Below, one piece after another: positions 27,746-35,544 of a stretch of DNA of 64,000 bases (the first letter of the stretch is position 1; every line of letters begins with the position of its first letter). Both the position numbers and the translations under genes were made by a program. The DNA is from Rhizobium rhizoryzae. Lineage in GTDB: Bacteria > Pseudomonadota > Alphaproteobacteria > Rhizobiales > Rhizobiaceae. The notes below the pieces were generated by a model. It was not told where the DNA came from and did no database searches. It saw only the letters and a list, made by a program, of their open reading frames with translations. The DNA lies in assembly GCF_011046895.1 (NCBI RefSeq), contig NZ_CP049250.1, positions 1,586,501 through 1,650,500 of the forward strand, in the 5' to 3' direction.

Positions 27746-28696
27746 ATGATTGCCCTCATCGTCCGCCGCATCGCCGGTCTTGTCGTTACCCTCCTGATCG
27801 TCTCGGCGTTGATTTTTCTCGTCATGGATCTTCTGCCAGGCGACCCGGCGTCTGTCATGCTCGGCACCTCGGCGACGCCGGAAACGCTGGCTGCGCTTCA
27901 GAAACAGATGGGCCTCGATCAGCCGCTTCTGGCGCGCTACGGGATCTGGCTGGAGCAGGCCCTACGCGGCGATTTCGGAACGTCCTACACCTACAGCGTC
28001 CCGGTCGCGGGTTTGATTGCGGAACGGTTGGCGGTGACGGTGCCGCTGGCCCTGCTTGCGGTATTTCTCTCCATCAGCCTTGCACTGCCGCTCGGCGTGA
28101 TGTCTGCCGGTAAACGCAACAGCGGCCTGGACTATGTCGTGGGCGTTGTCTCGCAACTCTTCATCGCCGTTCCGGGCTTTTGGGTCGGCCTGTTGTTGAT
28201 CCTCCTCTTTTCAGTTTCGCTCGGCTGGATGCCCGCGGGCGGATTTCCGGGCTGGAGTGCAGGTTTCTGGGTATCCCTCAAGGCGCTTCTGTTGCCTGCC
28301 ATCGCGCTCGCTCTGCCGCAGGCGGGCGTGCTGACACGGGTCACCCGCACCTCCGTTCTTGAGGTCATGTCCGAGGATTATGTTCGCACTGCCCGCTCCA
28401 AAGGCTTGTCGGAAAGGACTGCGCTCTGGCTGCATGCGGTGCCAAACGCCATGGTGCCTGTCGTCACCATTCTGGGATTGCAATTCACCTTCCTGATTGC
28501 AGGGGCCGTGCTGGTGGAAAACGTGTTCAACCTGCCGGGCCTGGGGCGGCTTGCCTATCAGGCGCTTTCCCAGCGAGACGTGGTGGTGATGCAGAATGTG
28601 ATTCTGTTCTTCGCCGGTCTGGTGATCGTCATGAACTTCCTCGTCGACATGCTCTATCTGTTCATCGACCCGCGATTGCGGGCAGGAGCGCGCTGA
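27746..28696 (+). CDS. Peptide-type ABC transporter permease (DppB-like)
   Basis: 316 residues from the ATG at 27746, preceded by AGGGACAGGAT; an upstream in-frame ATG at 27689 would add 19 residues without hydrophobic character. Typical DppB start IVRRIAGLVVTLLIVSALIF with LPGDPASVMLG. EAA loop in YVRTARSKGLSERTALWLHAVPNA (about 210-235, in parts). Overlaps the next permease by one base. Confidence 0.92.
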   Translation: MIALIVRRIAGLVVTLLIVSALIFLVMDLLPGDPASVMLGTSATPETLAALQKQMGLDQPLLARYGIWLEQALRGDFGTSYTYSVPVAGLIAERLAVTVPLALLAVFLSISLALPLGVMSAGKRNSGLDYVVGVVSQLFIAVPGFWVGLLLILLFSVSLGWMPAGGFPGWSAGFWVSLKALLLPAIALALPQAGVLTRVTRTSVLEVMSEDYVRTARSKGLSERTALWLHAVPNAMVPVVTILGLQFTFLIAGAVLVENVFNLPGLGRLAYQALSQRDVVVMQNVILFFAGLVIVMNFLVDMLYLFIDPRLRAGAR

Positions 28697-29514
28697 TGCG
28701 ACAGATCCTGCGCCGCCCGACACTTCTCGCCGGTCTCATCATCACAGCTTTGCTCGTCTCCATCGCACTACTTTCACTTGTCTGGACGCCGTTTGCGCCC
28801 ACGAAGATGCAGATCGTGCACAAGCTTAAGCCGCCGCTGGCGCACGGTCTTCTGGGCACGGACCAGTTCGGGCGCGACATGGCATCCATGTTGATGGTGG
28901 GAGCGTGGAACTCGCTTTCGACCTCGTTCCTTGCAGTGGCGATCGGGGCGACGCTCGGCACCCTGGTGGGGGTCACGGTCGCTGCGATCCGGGGGCTGAC
29001 GGAAACGGTGGTGATGCGCGCCTGCGACATCATCTTTTCCATTCCGCCGATCCTCTCGGCCATGCTGTTCGGTGCCTTTATCGGGGCAGGTCGGTTCACA
29101 GCCATCATTGCGATTGCGGTCTTCATGGTCCCCGTGTTCGCCCGTGTCACCTTGAGCGCTGCGCGGCAGATCTGGACGCGTGACTATGTCATGGCCGCCG
29201 TCAGCATGGGGCGAAATCGCGCCAAGATCACCTATGTGCATGTGCTGCCGAACATCACCAACCAGATTCTGGTTCAAGTCACCATCCAGCTCGGTCTGGC
29301 GATCCTGACGGAAGCGGGCCTCAGTTTTCTGGGTCTGGGCATGCCGCCACCAACGCCTACCTGGGGCCGCATGCTTTCGGATTCGCAGACCTTCATGGGG
29401 CAGGCGCCATGGCTTGCGCTTCTGCCCGGTAGCGCCATTGCGCTGGCGGTGCTTGGCCTCAACATGCTGGGCGATGGCCTTCGTGATCTTCTCGACCCGC
29501 GCGACAATGTTTGA
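28696..29514 (+). CDS. Peptide-type ABC transporter permease (DppC-like)
   Basis: 272 residues, second permease. The motif LLGTDQFGRDMASMLMVGAW and the final segment LPGSAIALAVLGLNMLGDGLRD are typical of the DppC group. The TGATG junction couples it to the preceding gene. No ATPase gene follows; an amidase starts 23 bp later. Confidence 0.92.
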   Translation: MRQILRRPTLLAGLIITALLVSIALLSLVWTPFAPTKMQIVHKLKPPLAHGLLGTDQFGRDMASMLMVGAWNSLSTSFLAVAIGATLGTLVGVTVAAIRGLTETVVMRACDIIFSIPPILSAMLFGAFIGAGRFTAIIAIAVFMVPVFARVTLSAARQIWTRDYVMAAVSMGRNRAKITYVHVLPNITNQILVQVTIQLGLAILTEAGLSFLGLGMPPPTPTWGRMLSDSQTFMGQAPWLALLPGSAIALAVLGLNMLGDGLRDLLDPRDNV

Positions 29515-29537
29515 CGAAACAGTGAAAAGACAATGCC

Positions 29538-30932
29538 ATGAATGAATTGCTGAGCCTGACCATCCGGCAGATCCGCGAGCTCTATGCCGCCAGGAAACTC
29601 TCTCCGCTGGAATACTGGCAGGCGGTGGAAGAGCGCATCGAAGCCTTCGAGCCTCATGTTCAGGCGCTTTATCTCTACAATCCCGAGAGTGCGCGGGCGC
29701 AGGCTTCTGCCTCCACGCAGCGCTGGGCGAGCGGCGAGACCCTCGGTGTACTGGATGGAATTCCGGTGACATTGAAGGAGTTGATTGCCACGAAGGGCGA
29801 TCCGGTTCCGCTTGGCACAAAGGCAGTCGATCTCGTTCCGGCAGCGGAAGACGCGCCAATTGCTGCCCGCTGCCGGGAAGATGGGGCGGTGATTTTTGCC
29901 AAGACCACGTGTCCGGATTATGGAATGTTGTCTTCGGGCCTTTCCAGCTTTCATCCCTTGAGCCGCAACCCGTGGGATCTGTCGAAGAACCCCGGCGGAT
30001 CCAGCGCCGGTGCGGCCTCTGCCGGTGCCGCCTCCTTCGGGCCTTTGCATATCGGCACCGATATCGGAGGATCCGTGCGCTTGCCTGCGGGCTGGACAGG
30101 TCTCTTCGGCTTCAAGCCCAGCCATGGCCGTATTCCTGTCGATCCCTATTATGTCGGGCGTTGCGCGGGGCCGATGACCCGTTGTGTTGAAGATTCCGCC
30201 ATTGCGATGGAGCCGCTTTCGCGTCCCGACTGGCGCGACGGTACATCCCTTCCGCCCAATGATTTCCACTGGCTGGATTTCCACATCGATCTCAAGGGCC
30301 TGAAGATCGGCTTGATGCTGGATGCCGGCACCGGGATTGGTGCGGAAGAAGAGGTGAAGGATGCCATCATTGCTGCCGCACGCCTGTTCGAGCAGGCAGG
30401 CGCGGAGATCATACCGGTCGGTCCCGTTCTGACGCGGGCCATGCTGGACGGTCTGGACAAGTTCTGGCGTTCCCGCTTCTGGGGCGACATCGAGACCATG
30501 AGCCCAGAAAAGCACGCCGAGATCCTGCCCTATATCTTCGAGTGGGCGAAGCGTGGCGCCGAAGTATCCGGTGTGGAGGCCGTGCGCGGTTTCAACCAGA
30601 CCATCGAAATGCGCAAGACCTGCGGGCGTCTGTTTACCACTGTCGATGCCGTGATCTCGCCGACAAATCCGATCGTCTCTTATCCGGCGGAATGGGCGTC
30701 ACCCACCAATGATCCGGCGCTGCCGTTCGAGCATATCGCCTTTACCGTGCCATGGAACATGTCGGAGCAGCCGGCATCCTCCATCAATTGCGGTTTCTCC
30801 AAAAGCGGCATGCCGATCGGAATGCAGATCGTCGGCCCACGTTTCGCCGATCAGTTTGTTCTTCGCTTGTCGAGAGCCTTCGAGATCATGAGCGGGGGTG
30901 TCACCCGTTGGCCGGAGCCGCCCGCCGCCTGA
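29538..30932 (+). CDS. Amidase (amidase signature family)
   Basis: 464 residues. The amidase-signature triad is visible: Lys in PVTLKELIATKG (about 78), cis-Ser in NPGGSSAGAASAG (about 154), and nucleophilic Ser in DIGGSVRLPAG (about 178). It hydrolyses a carboxamide to acid and ammonia; the substrate is not evident and it lacks GatA-specific context. No signal peptide, so it acts in the cytoplasm. Its position as the last gene of the ABC unit suggests it cleaves the imported amide. A strong terminator follows at 30959-30992. Confidence 0.92.
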   Translation: MNELLSLTIRQIRELYAARKLSPLEYWQAVEERIEAFEPHVQALYLYNPESARAQASASTQRWASGETLGVLDGIPVTLKELIATKGDPVPLGTKAVDLVPAAEDAPIAARCREDGAVIFAKTTCPDYGMLSSGLSSFHPLSRNPWDLSKNPGGSSAGAASAGAASFGPLHIGTDIGGSVRLPAGWTGLFGFKPSHGRIPVDPYYVGRCAGPMTRCVEDSAIAMEPLSRPDWRDGTSLPPNDFHWLDFHIDLKGLKIGLMLDAGTGIGAEEEVKDAIIAAARLFEQAGAEIIPVGPVLTRAMLDGLDKFWRSRFWGDIETMSPEKHAEILPYIFEWAKRGAEVSGVEAVRGFNQTIEMRKTCGRLFTTVDAVISPTNPIVSYPAEWASPTNDPALPFEHIAFTVPWNMSEQPASSINCGFSKSGMPIGMQIVGPRFADQFVLRLSRAFEIMSGGVTRWPEPPAA

Positions 30933-30958
30933 TAGTCTTCCATCGGCGAAGACCATAG

Positions 30959-30992
30959 GCCTTGAGCGATTGACATCGCTCAAGGCTTTTTT
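30959..30992 (+). terminator. Rho-independent terminator after the amidase gene
   Basis: Perfect 12-bp stem (30959-30970 with 30975-30986), TGAC loop, then TTTTTT at 30987-30992. Confidence 0.95.
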
Positions 30993-31008
30993 GTTCCCGG
31001 TCCGGTAG

Positions 31009-31033
31009 GGAACAAATTGCAGAGATCGGCGTT
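31009..31033 (+). promoter_or_regulatory. EcfG-type general stress promoter
   Basis: Exact match to the EcfG consensus: GGAAC (31009-31013), 16-bp spacer, CGTT (31030-31033). It lies directly after a terminator and about 105 bp before the YqjD-like gene, and would transcribe the three-gene block ending with dps. Confidence 0.75.
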
Positions 31034-31138
31034 GACGGCATGAAAACGAGAGCCTGCGGGGTGCTCGTCGCAGTGGGGGACGATTGGCGCCAGAGCCGAT
31101 CTGCTTTCCGGGTCTTATTCAATTATCAGGAGATGATG

Positions 31139-31465
31139 ATGTCCATGAATTCACCGAATGATTTCACGCGTACCGGTTCTGAAGGCGATATCGAAAAGCA
31201 GCTCCAGCAACTTCGCGAAGACCTTGCGGCACTTGCCCGTTCCGTGGCCGCTGCCGGATCCAACAAGGCTGACGACCTGAAGTACAAGGCGCGTCGTGCC
31301 TCGAACGAGGCCATGGATGCTTCGGCACAGGCTCTTGATTCTGCCCGTGCGCAGTTTCAGTCGATCGAAAAGGATATCGAGCGCCAGATCCGCACGAAGC
31401 CGCTTCAGTCTGTGGCAATCGCTGCCGGCATCGGCTTCCTGTTCGCGCTTCTGTCGCGTCGCTAA
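31139..31465 (+). CDS. DUF883 (ElaB/YqjD-like) membrane-anchored protein
   Basis: 108 residues. Long amphipathic helices (about 15-80: IEKQLQQLREDLAALARSV and later heptads) are followed by a single C-terminal membrane anchor SVAIAAGIGFLFALLSRR. This is the layout of the ElaB/YqjD family, C-tail-anchored inner-membrane proteins known in E. coli to bind ribosomes in stationary phase. The start at 31139 is preferred because AGGAG lies 6 bp upstream; two ATGs directly before it are too close to that site. It is the first gene of a block under a good EcfG promoter. Confidence 0.85.
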   Translation: MSMNSPNDFTRTGSEGDIEKQLQQLREDLAALARSVAAAGSNKADDLKYKARRASNEAMDASAQALDSARAQFQSIEKDIERQIRTKPLQSVAIAAGIGFLFALLSRR

Positions 31466-31466
31466 C

Positions 31467-31910
31467 ATGGGTGCACTTGCGCCTCTTCTGGCCTCGCTGT
31501 TGACGTCGGATGTGCGAGGTTTCGCCCAGCGGACCAAGCGCAATGTCATTCTCTATGCCATCGCTGCACTCTTTGCACTGACGGCCTATGGAACCGGCAT
31601 TGCAGCGCTTGCAGTCTATCTCGCTCGCAAGATCGGTCCGGTAAATGCCCTTGCATCGGTTGCAGGTGGGTCACTGCTCATCGTCCTGATTATTCTTCTG
31701 GCGGTGTCCATCAAGAACAAGGCCGATGAAAAGCGTCGTCGCGAGGCAGCCGCAGGCAGCCGGGCCATGATGTTGACAGCGGCGGTCTCAGCGCTGCCGC
31801 TGCTGGTGAAATCGAAACCGCTTATGGCCGCCGCCATATCGGGCGGTGTGGGCCTCATCGCATTGAAGCTTCTGGGCGGTGGAAACGATCCATCGGACCC
31901 AAGCGCTTAA
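31467..31910 (+). CDS. Small membrane protein, YqjE/holin-like
   Basis: 147 residues starting one base after the YqjD-like stop. Hydrophobic segments at about 25-52 (NVILYAIAALFALTAYGTG), 62-82 (GGSLLIVLIILLAVSI) and a weaker one near 115-140. The pair order DUF883 protein then a small two-to-three helix membrane protein mirrors yqjD-yqjE in enterobacteria. No enzyme motif is seen. Function unknown; a stress or envelope role is inferred from the promoter and from dps downstream. Confidence 0.8.
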   Translation: MGALAPLLASLLTSDVRGFAQRTKRNVILYAIAALFALTAYGTGIAALAVYLARKIGPVNALASVAGGSLLIVLIILLAVSIKNKADEKRRREAAAGSRAMMLTAAVSALPLLVKSKPLMAAAISGGVGLIALKLLGGGNDPSDPSA

Positions 31911-31936
31911 ACAAGCTCAAACAGAGGAGCCATGAC

Positions 31937-32449
31937 ATGGCAAACGCATCTGCAGTTCTTAAACCCAAGTCCCACGACGAAGAGATCAACATTGGGCTGG
32001 AAACGAAATACCGGGCGCAGGCTGCAAAGAGCTTGTCCGATATTCTGGCTGCCACCTATCGGCTGACGATCAAGAGCCATGTTTACCACTGGAACGTCGT
32101 TGGCCCTCTGTTCAAGCCGCTGCACGAGCTGACGGAAGAGCACTATAATGCGCTGTTCAAGGCATCGGACATCATCGCGGAACGTATCCGCGCGCTGGGA
32201 CATCTTGCTCCGGCAACGCTGGGCGAAGCAGCCCAGTTTGCGCCAAAGGCAAACGAAGTTGGCAAGCTGACGGCCGTGGACATGGTCAACGACCTCGTTG
32301 CCGACCATGAGGCTGCCGTCAAGGTCATGCGTGACACGGCGGAAAAGGCTGATGAAGCCGGCGATGTGGTAACCGCAGACATGCTGACCGATCGCCTTAC
32401 ATTCCATGAAAAGGCACTCTGGATGCTGCGGGCAATCGTCGCGGAATAA
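31937..32449 (+). CDS. dps: Dps-type DNA-binding ferritin-like protein
   Basis: 170 residues. The ferroxidase motif is clear: KSHVYHWNVVGPLFKPLHELTEEHY (about 46-70, in parts), with His, Asp/Glu ligands as in Dps. It forms a 12-mer that stores iron by using peroxide and protects DNA during stress. It begins 26 bp after the YqjE-like gene with AGAGGAG upstream, so it is probably co-transcribed from the EcfG promoter at 31009. Ends at a strong terminator. Confidence 0.92.
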   Translation: MANASAVLKPKSHDEEINIGLETKYRAQAAKSLSDILAATYRLTIKSHVYHWNVVGPLFKPLHELTEEHYNALFKASDIIAERIRALGHLAPATLGEAAQFAPKANEVGKLTAVDMVNDLVADHEAAVKVMRDTAEKADEAGDVVTADMLTDRLTFHEKALWMLRAIVAE

Positions 32450-32472
32450 CGACACATCCAGTGGTCTGAAGG

Positions 32473-32495
32473 CGCCCCGGTTTCGGGGCGTTTTT
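32473..32495 (+). terminator. Rho-independent terminator after dps
   Basis: Stem CGCCCCG (32473-32479) with CGGGGCG (32484-32490) and TTTTT at 32491-32495. Confidence 0.9.
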
Positions 32496-32524
32496 CGTTT
32501 GGGAAATATGTCCGATGAAGCAAG

Positions 32525-33283
32525 TCAGATGAACGGGCGCATGCCTTCGACAGAGGGTTGCCAACCTGCGATATCGAAGAGCTTGCCGCGCTCCAGAACC
32601 TCCGAGCCGCGATCCAGCCAGCGCACGACACCCGCATCCGACAGGCGCCTCAAAGTCTTGTTCGTGTGGACGAGCGACAGTCCGAGTGTATCGGCAACAT
32701 GCTGCTGGGTCAGGGGCAGAACCTTCGGCCCCTCTTCGGGGAAAACGCCGGTTGCCTGAGCCCGGTGATCCAGGAAGGCGAGAAGATAGGCCGCGCGCTC
32801 CAGAGCCGTGCGGCGCCCGACGGAGAGAAGATGTTCATCCAGAATGGATTCCTCGCGCGAGGCAATCCAGGTGAGGTCATAGGCCAGCGAGGGATGGTTC
32901 TGAAATAGAGAGGTCAGGCGTTCGCGCTCGAAGACACAGAGGGTCATCTTCGTCAGCGCTTCGACTGAATGCAGCATTTCCGACATCAGGTTTCCCTGGA
33001 GACCGATCAGGTCCCCGGGCAGCACGTAGTTCAGGATCTGCCGTCGCCCGTCCTCCAGGATTTTGTAGCGGAAGCCCCATCCTGCGAGAGCCGTGTAGAG
33101 CTGTGGGTGGCGCTGGCCTTCGTCGATGATCGTCGTTCCCGGTTCAAGGAGAAGTTCTGCAATCTTGAAGGAGGACACGAACCCGAGTTCGGTCGAATCA
33201 AAATCACGGAATGTTTCCCGAGCACGTAACGGACAGAGTTCACAGGGGATGCGGACAGGAGCGAATGATTTGCTTTGAGCCAT
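32525..33283 (-). CDS. Crp/Fnr-family transcriptional regulator
   Basis: 252 residues: cyclic-nucleotide-like jelly roll (about 25-140, with LLEPGTTIIDEGQRHPQLYTALAGW in parts and LPGDLIGLQGNL), a dimer helix, and a C-terminal winged helix (LTQQHVADTLGLSLVHTNKTLRRL, about 190-215, in parts). The N-terminus has IPCELCPLR, a two-cysteine motif; I see no four-cysteine iron-sulfur pattern as in oxygen-sensing Fnr. The ATG at 33283 is chosen; a TTG eleven codons upstream is possible. It is divergent from the receiver-like gene and next to the general stress locus. Confidence 0.87.
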   Translation of the reverse strand: MAQSKSFAPVRIPCELCPLRARETFRDFDSTELGFVSSFKIAELLLEPGTTIIDEGQRHPQLYTALAGWGFRYKILEDGRRQILNYVLPGDLIGLQGNLMSEMLHSVEALTKMTLCVFERERLTSLFQNHPSLAYDLTWIASREESILDEHLLSVGRRTALERAAYLLAFLDHRAQATGVFPEEGPKVLPLTQQHVADTLGLSLVHTNKTLRRLSDAGVVRWLDRGSEVLERGKLFDIAGWQPSVEGMRPFI

Positions 33284-33339
33284 GGCGGACCGATTTTTGG
33301 CATGGGAAAAAGACAATAGAAGAAAAACTGACTGCCGCT

Positions 33340-33771
33340 ATGTCTTTTTTAAATGACCCACCGTTCCATGAATGTTCTATGGCTTTCCTTGGTTTCACCA
33401 TCCGGGAAATTCGCGTGCACTTTCTGGTCATCGATACACACTATCTGGTGGCTATGGAAGCCGAACAGGTTCTAGGAGAGGCATTCGGGTGCCGCGTTAC
33501 GATTGCCATGCCGCGCGATCTCGATACCTTGCTTATGGAAGGGGCATTCGATGTCATGTTGATTGACATCGATTTTGTAACAGAGGTTCTATGGGGGAGA
33601 ATCCAGCGCCTGCGGGAGGCGGGCGCTGGATTCGTTTTTACGTCCGTGGACAGCCGTCACCGTTCAGGAGTTCCCGGATTTCAGGGAATTCCTGTTGTGT
33701 TGAAACCGTTCGATGATGAGAGATTGGTAGAGGTGGTGCAGGACGTTTATGCTGGCGCGAAGCGGCCTTAG
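33340..33771 (+). CDS. Single-domain receiver-like protein, partly degenerate
   Basis: 143 residues from the ATG at 33340 (an ATG at 33379 would also work; neither has a strong ribosome site). The pattern is that of a response-regulator receiver: strand 1 VHFLVIDTHYLVAMEAEQVL, strand 3 FDVMLIDIDFVTEV with a candidate phosphoacceptor Asp, GFVFTSVDS, and the conserved Lys-Pro in IPVVLKPFDDERLVEVV (quoted in parts). The first acidic pair is reduced to one Asp. No output domain. Its stop overlaps the convergent ecfG stop. A role as phosphate sink or modulator in the stress pathway is inference from position. Confidence 0.75.
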   Translation: MSFLNDPPFHECSMAFLGFTIREIRVHFLVIDTHYLVAMEAEQVLGEAFGCRVTIAMPRDLDTLLMEGAFDVMLIDIDFVTEVLWGRIQRLREAGAGFVFTSVDSRHRSGVPGFQGIPVVLKPFDDERLVEVVQDVYAGAKRP

Positions 33772-34334
33772 CTCCCGAAGGCTCTGGCAGTGATGGCGGC
33801 GTCACCGGGATCGGGACCGAAATCGCCCTCGCCGGAAACACCCAGAATTTCCTGAAGCCTTGTGCGGGCGCGCGAGACACGGCTTTTGATCGTACCGACG
33901 GCACAGCCGCAGATCGTCGCCGCTTCTTCATAGGCAAAGCCTGCAGCGCCCACCAGAATGATGGCTTCACGCTGATCGTCCGGCAAAGTATCCAGCGCCT
34001 TGCGGAAGTCCTGCAGATCCAGACGGCCATACTGTTCAGGATGCACCGAGAACCGCTCGCTGAACAGCCCATCACTATCCTGCACTTCACGGCCACGCTT
34101 GCGCATCTGGCTGTAAAATTCGTTGCGAAGAATCGTGAAGAGCCAGGCGCGCATATTCGTGCCCGCAGTAAAGCTCTTCTGGTTCGCCCAGGCCTTCATG
34201 ATGGTGTCCTGCACCAGATCATCAGCCTTGTCGTGGCGTCCGGTCAGCGAAACCGCGAAGGCACGCAGGTTCGGCAGGGAGGCCAGTAGGTCTCGCTTGA
34301 AAGCGCGATCGTCGTTTTCTTGATCCGTGGTCAT
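33768..34334 (-). CDS. ecfG: General stress response sigma factor EcfG
   Basis: 188-residue ECF sigma factor. Region 2 spans about 15-80 (ADDLVQDTIMKAW, MRAWLFTILRNEFYSQ) and region 4 about 115-170 (LDTLPDDQREAIILV, CAVGTIKSRVSRARTRL). It directs transcription from GGAAC-N16/17-CGTT promoters, several of which are in this window. Start codon overlaps the nepR stop (ATGA), so sigma and anti-sigma are translationally coupled. Divergent phyR encodes the anti-anti-sigma switch. The locus order nepR-ecfG / phyR is the standard rhizobial one. Confidence 0.94.
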   Translation of the reverse strand: MTTDQENDDRAFKRDLLASLPNLRAFAVSLTGRHDKADDLVQDTIMKAWANQKSFTAGTNMRAWLFTILRNEFYSQMRKRGREVQDSDGLFSERFSVHPEQYGRLDLQDFRKALDTLPDDQREAIILVGAAGFAYEEAATICGCAVGTIKSRVSRARTRLQEILGVSGEGDFGPDPGDAAITARAFGS

Positions 34335-34546
34335 TTCGCATTCACCGATTTTGCACTCTTTTCCGCCTCTTCGAGGCGCTCCAAGAGATCGAGGAAGCGA
34401 TCCGGAATCCCTTCTTCCTGAACCGCATCATAGAATTCCCGCAATTTGCGTGAAATCGAAGCGTTCGGGAGCATGGCGCCCGGCCGGAAGTTGCTCGATT
34501 GTGGTGTGTTCATCTTCTCTTTGTTTCTGGTTTCGTCTTCACTCAT
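34331..34546 (-). CDS. nepR: Anti-sigma factor NepR
   Basis: 71 residues, the usual size. The conserved core ISRKLREFYDAVQEEGIPDRFLDLLERL (about 31-58, in parts: ISRKLREFYDAV, EGIPDRFLDLLERL) forms the two helices that hold EcfG and that PhyR captures under stress. The start is the ATG at 34546; a GTG immediately before it is less likely. It is transcribed with ecfG from a divergent promoter shared with phyR. Confidence 0.93.
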   Translation of the reverse strand: MSEDETRNKEKMNTPQSSNFRPGAMLPNASISRKLREFYDAVQEEGIPDRFLDLLERLEEAEKSAKSVNAK

Positions 34547-34580
34547 CACGCAGGCAGCCTGTTGCGGTATCGTCTGTTGA

Positions 34581-34605
34581 AAATGCGCTTGAATAAAAAA
34601 AGTTC
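34581..34605 (-). promoter_or_regulatory. EcfG-type promoter of nepR-ecfG (one mismatch)
   Basis: On the minus strand GGAAC (34605-34601), 16 bp, CATT (34584-34581), 8 of 9 consensus bases. It gives a transcript start near 34575 and a leader of about 28 bases to nepR. Autoregulation is known for this operon in relatives. Confidence 0.6.
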
Positions 34606-34624
34606 CCTAAAGACGGAACTTTTT
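34595..34624. repeat. Palindrome joining the two divergent EcfG -35 boxes
   Basis: AAAAAAGTTCC (34595-34605) and GGAACTTTTTT (34614-34624) are exact reverse complements, 8 bp apart. The two GGAAC -35 elements therefore lie back to back in one symmetrical A/T-flanked unit. Confidence 0.85.
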
Positions 34625-34639
34625 TTCTGGGTTACCGTT
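34614..34639 (+). promoter_or_regulatory. EcfG-type promoter of phyR
   Basis: Exact consensus: GGAAC (34614-34618), 17-bp spacer, CGTT (34636-34639), 43 bp before the phyR start. Confidence 0.85.
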
Positions 34640-34682
34640 GATACCACGTTCATTGCCCACTGGGCATCAGGGGAGATTCTGA

Positions 34683-35477
34683 ATGTCACTTACCACTCGC
34701 GTTGCGTCCCACCTTCCTTATCTGCGCCGTTACGCCCGCGCCGTGACCGGTTCGCAGACCTCGGGAGACGCATATGTCGCGGCGGTCCTGGAAGCTTTGA
34801 TTGCCGATATTTCCATCTTTCCGGAAAGTTCAAAGGACCGCGTTTCGCTGTATAAACTTTTCGTCGCAATCTTTGGTTCCACTGCAATCGAGATCCGTCC
34901 GATCGAGTCGCCCTTCGCATGGGAGCAGCGTGCCGTTGCCAACCTTGCGTCGCTTCCGTCACAAGCACGCCATGCATTTCTGCTGATTTCGGTCGAAGGC
35001 TTTACGCTTGAAGAAACCGCGGAAATCCTGGACGTTGACGTCAACGAGGTCACGCGTCTGCTGGATGAAGCATCGCGCGAGATCTCGCGTCAGGTTGCGA
35101 CAGATATCATGATCATCGAAGACGAGCCGTTGATCGCGCTCGACATCGAGCAGATGGTCCAAGATCTCGGCCATCGCGTAACTGGCATTGCCCGCACGCA
35201 CAAAGAAGCTGTTGCCCTCTTCCAGAGCTCCAGCCCAAAAATGGTTCTGGCCGATATCCAGCTGGCAGACGGCAGTTCCGGCATTGATGCCGTGAATGAA
35301 ATTCTGAAAACCTCCAGTGTCCCGGTCATCTTCATTACCGCGTTTCCGGAGCGCCTGCTGACAGGTGAGCGGCCGGAGCCAGCCTTCCTGGTGACCAAGC
35401 CGTTCAACCCTGACATGGTCAAAGCCTTGATCAGCCAGGCTCTCTTCTTCAATGAGGCCGTCAAGGCTGCCGCGTGA
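34683..35477 (+). CDS. phyR: PhyR, sigma-mimicking response regulator of the general stress response
   Basis: 264 residues. The first half is a sigma-like domain (SL2 about 1-60; SL4 about 90-140 with LEETAEILDVDVNEV) and the second half a receiver (about 142-260) with acidic IEDEP, phosphoacceptor Asp in VLADIQLADGSSG, and the family-specific region FITAFPERLLTGERPEPAFLVTKPF (in parts), the so-called FAT GUY motif area. When phosphorylated it binds NepR and frees EcfG. AGGGGAG-like purines precede the ATG. Promoter evidence shows positive autoregulation. Terminator-like hairpins follow the stop. Confidence 0.95.
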   Translation: MSLTTRVASHLPYLRRYARAVTGSQTSGDAYVAAVLEALIADISIFPESSKDRVSLYKLFVAIFGSTAIEIRPIESPFAWEQRAVANLASLPSQARHAFLLISVEGFTLEETAEILDVDVNEVTRLLDEASREISRQVATDIMIIEDEPLIALDIEQMVQDLGHRVTGIARTHKEAVALFQSSSPKMVLADIQLADGSSGIDAVNEILKTSSVPVIFITAFPERLLTGERPEPAFLVTKPFNPDMVKALISQALFFNEAVKAAA

Positions 35478-35519
35478 GCGGGCCAGCTTGTGATACGCGT
35501 TGATAATCCGGTTCCGTCT

Positions 35520-35544
35520 GGAACCAAGGCGACGGTTGAGCGTT
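35520..35544 (+). promoter_or_regulatory. EcfG-type promoter overlapping the phyR terminator hairpin
   Basis: GGAAC (35520-35524), 16-bp spacer, CGTT (35541-35544), an exact consensus. The -35 is the right arm of the first stem and the -10 lies in the loop of the second stem. It would give a leader of about 235 bases before the HWE kinase. Confidence 0.55.
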
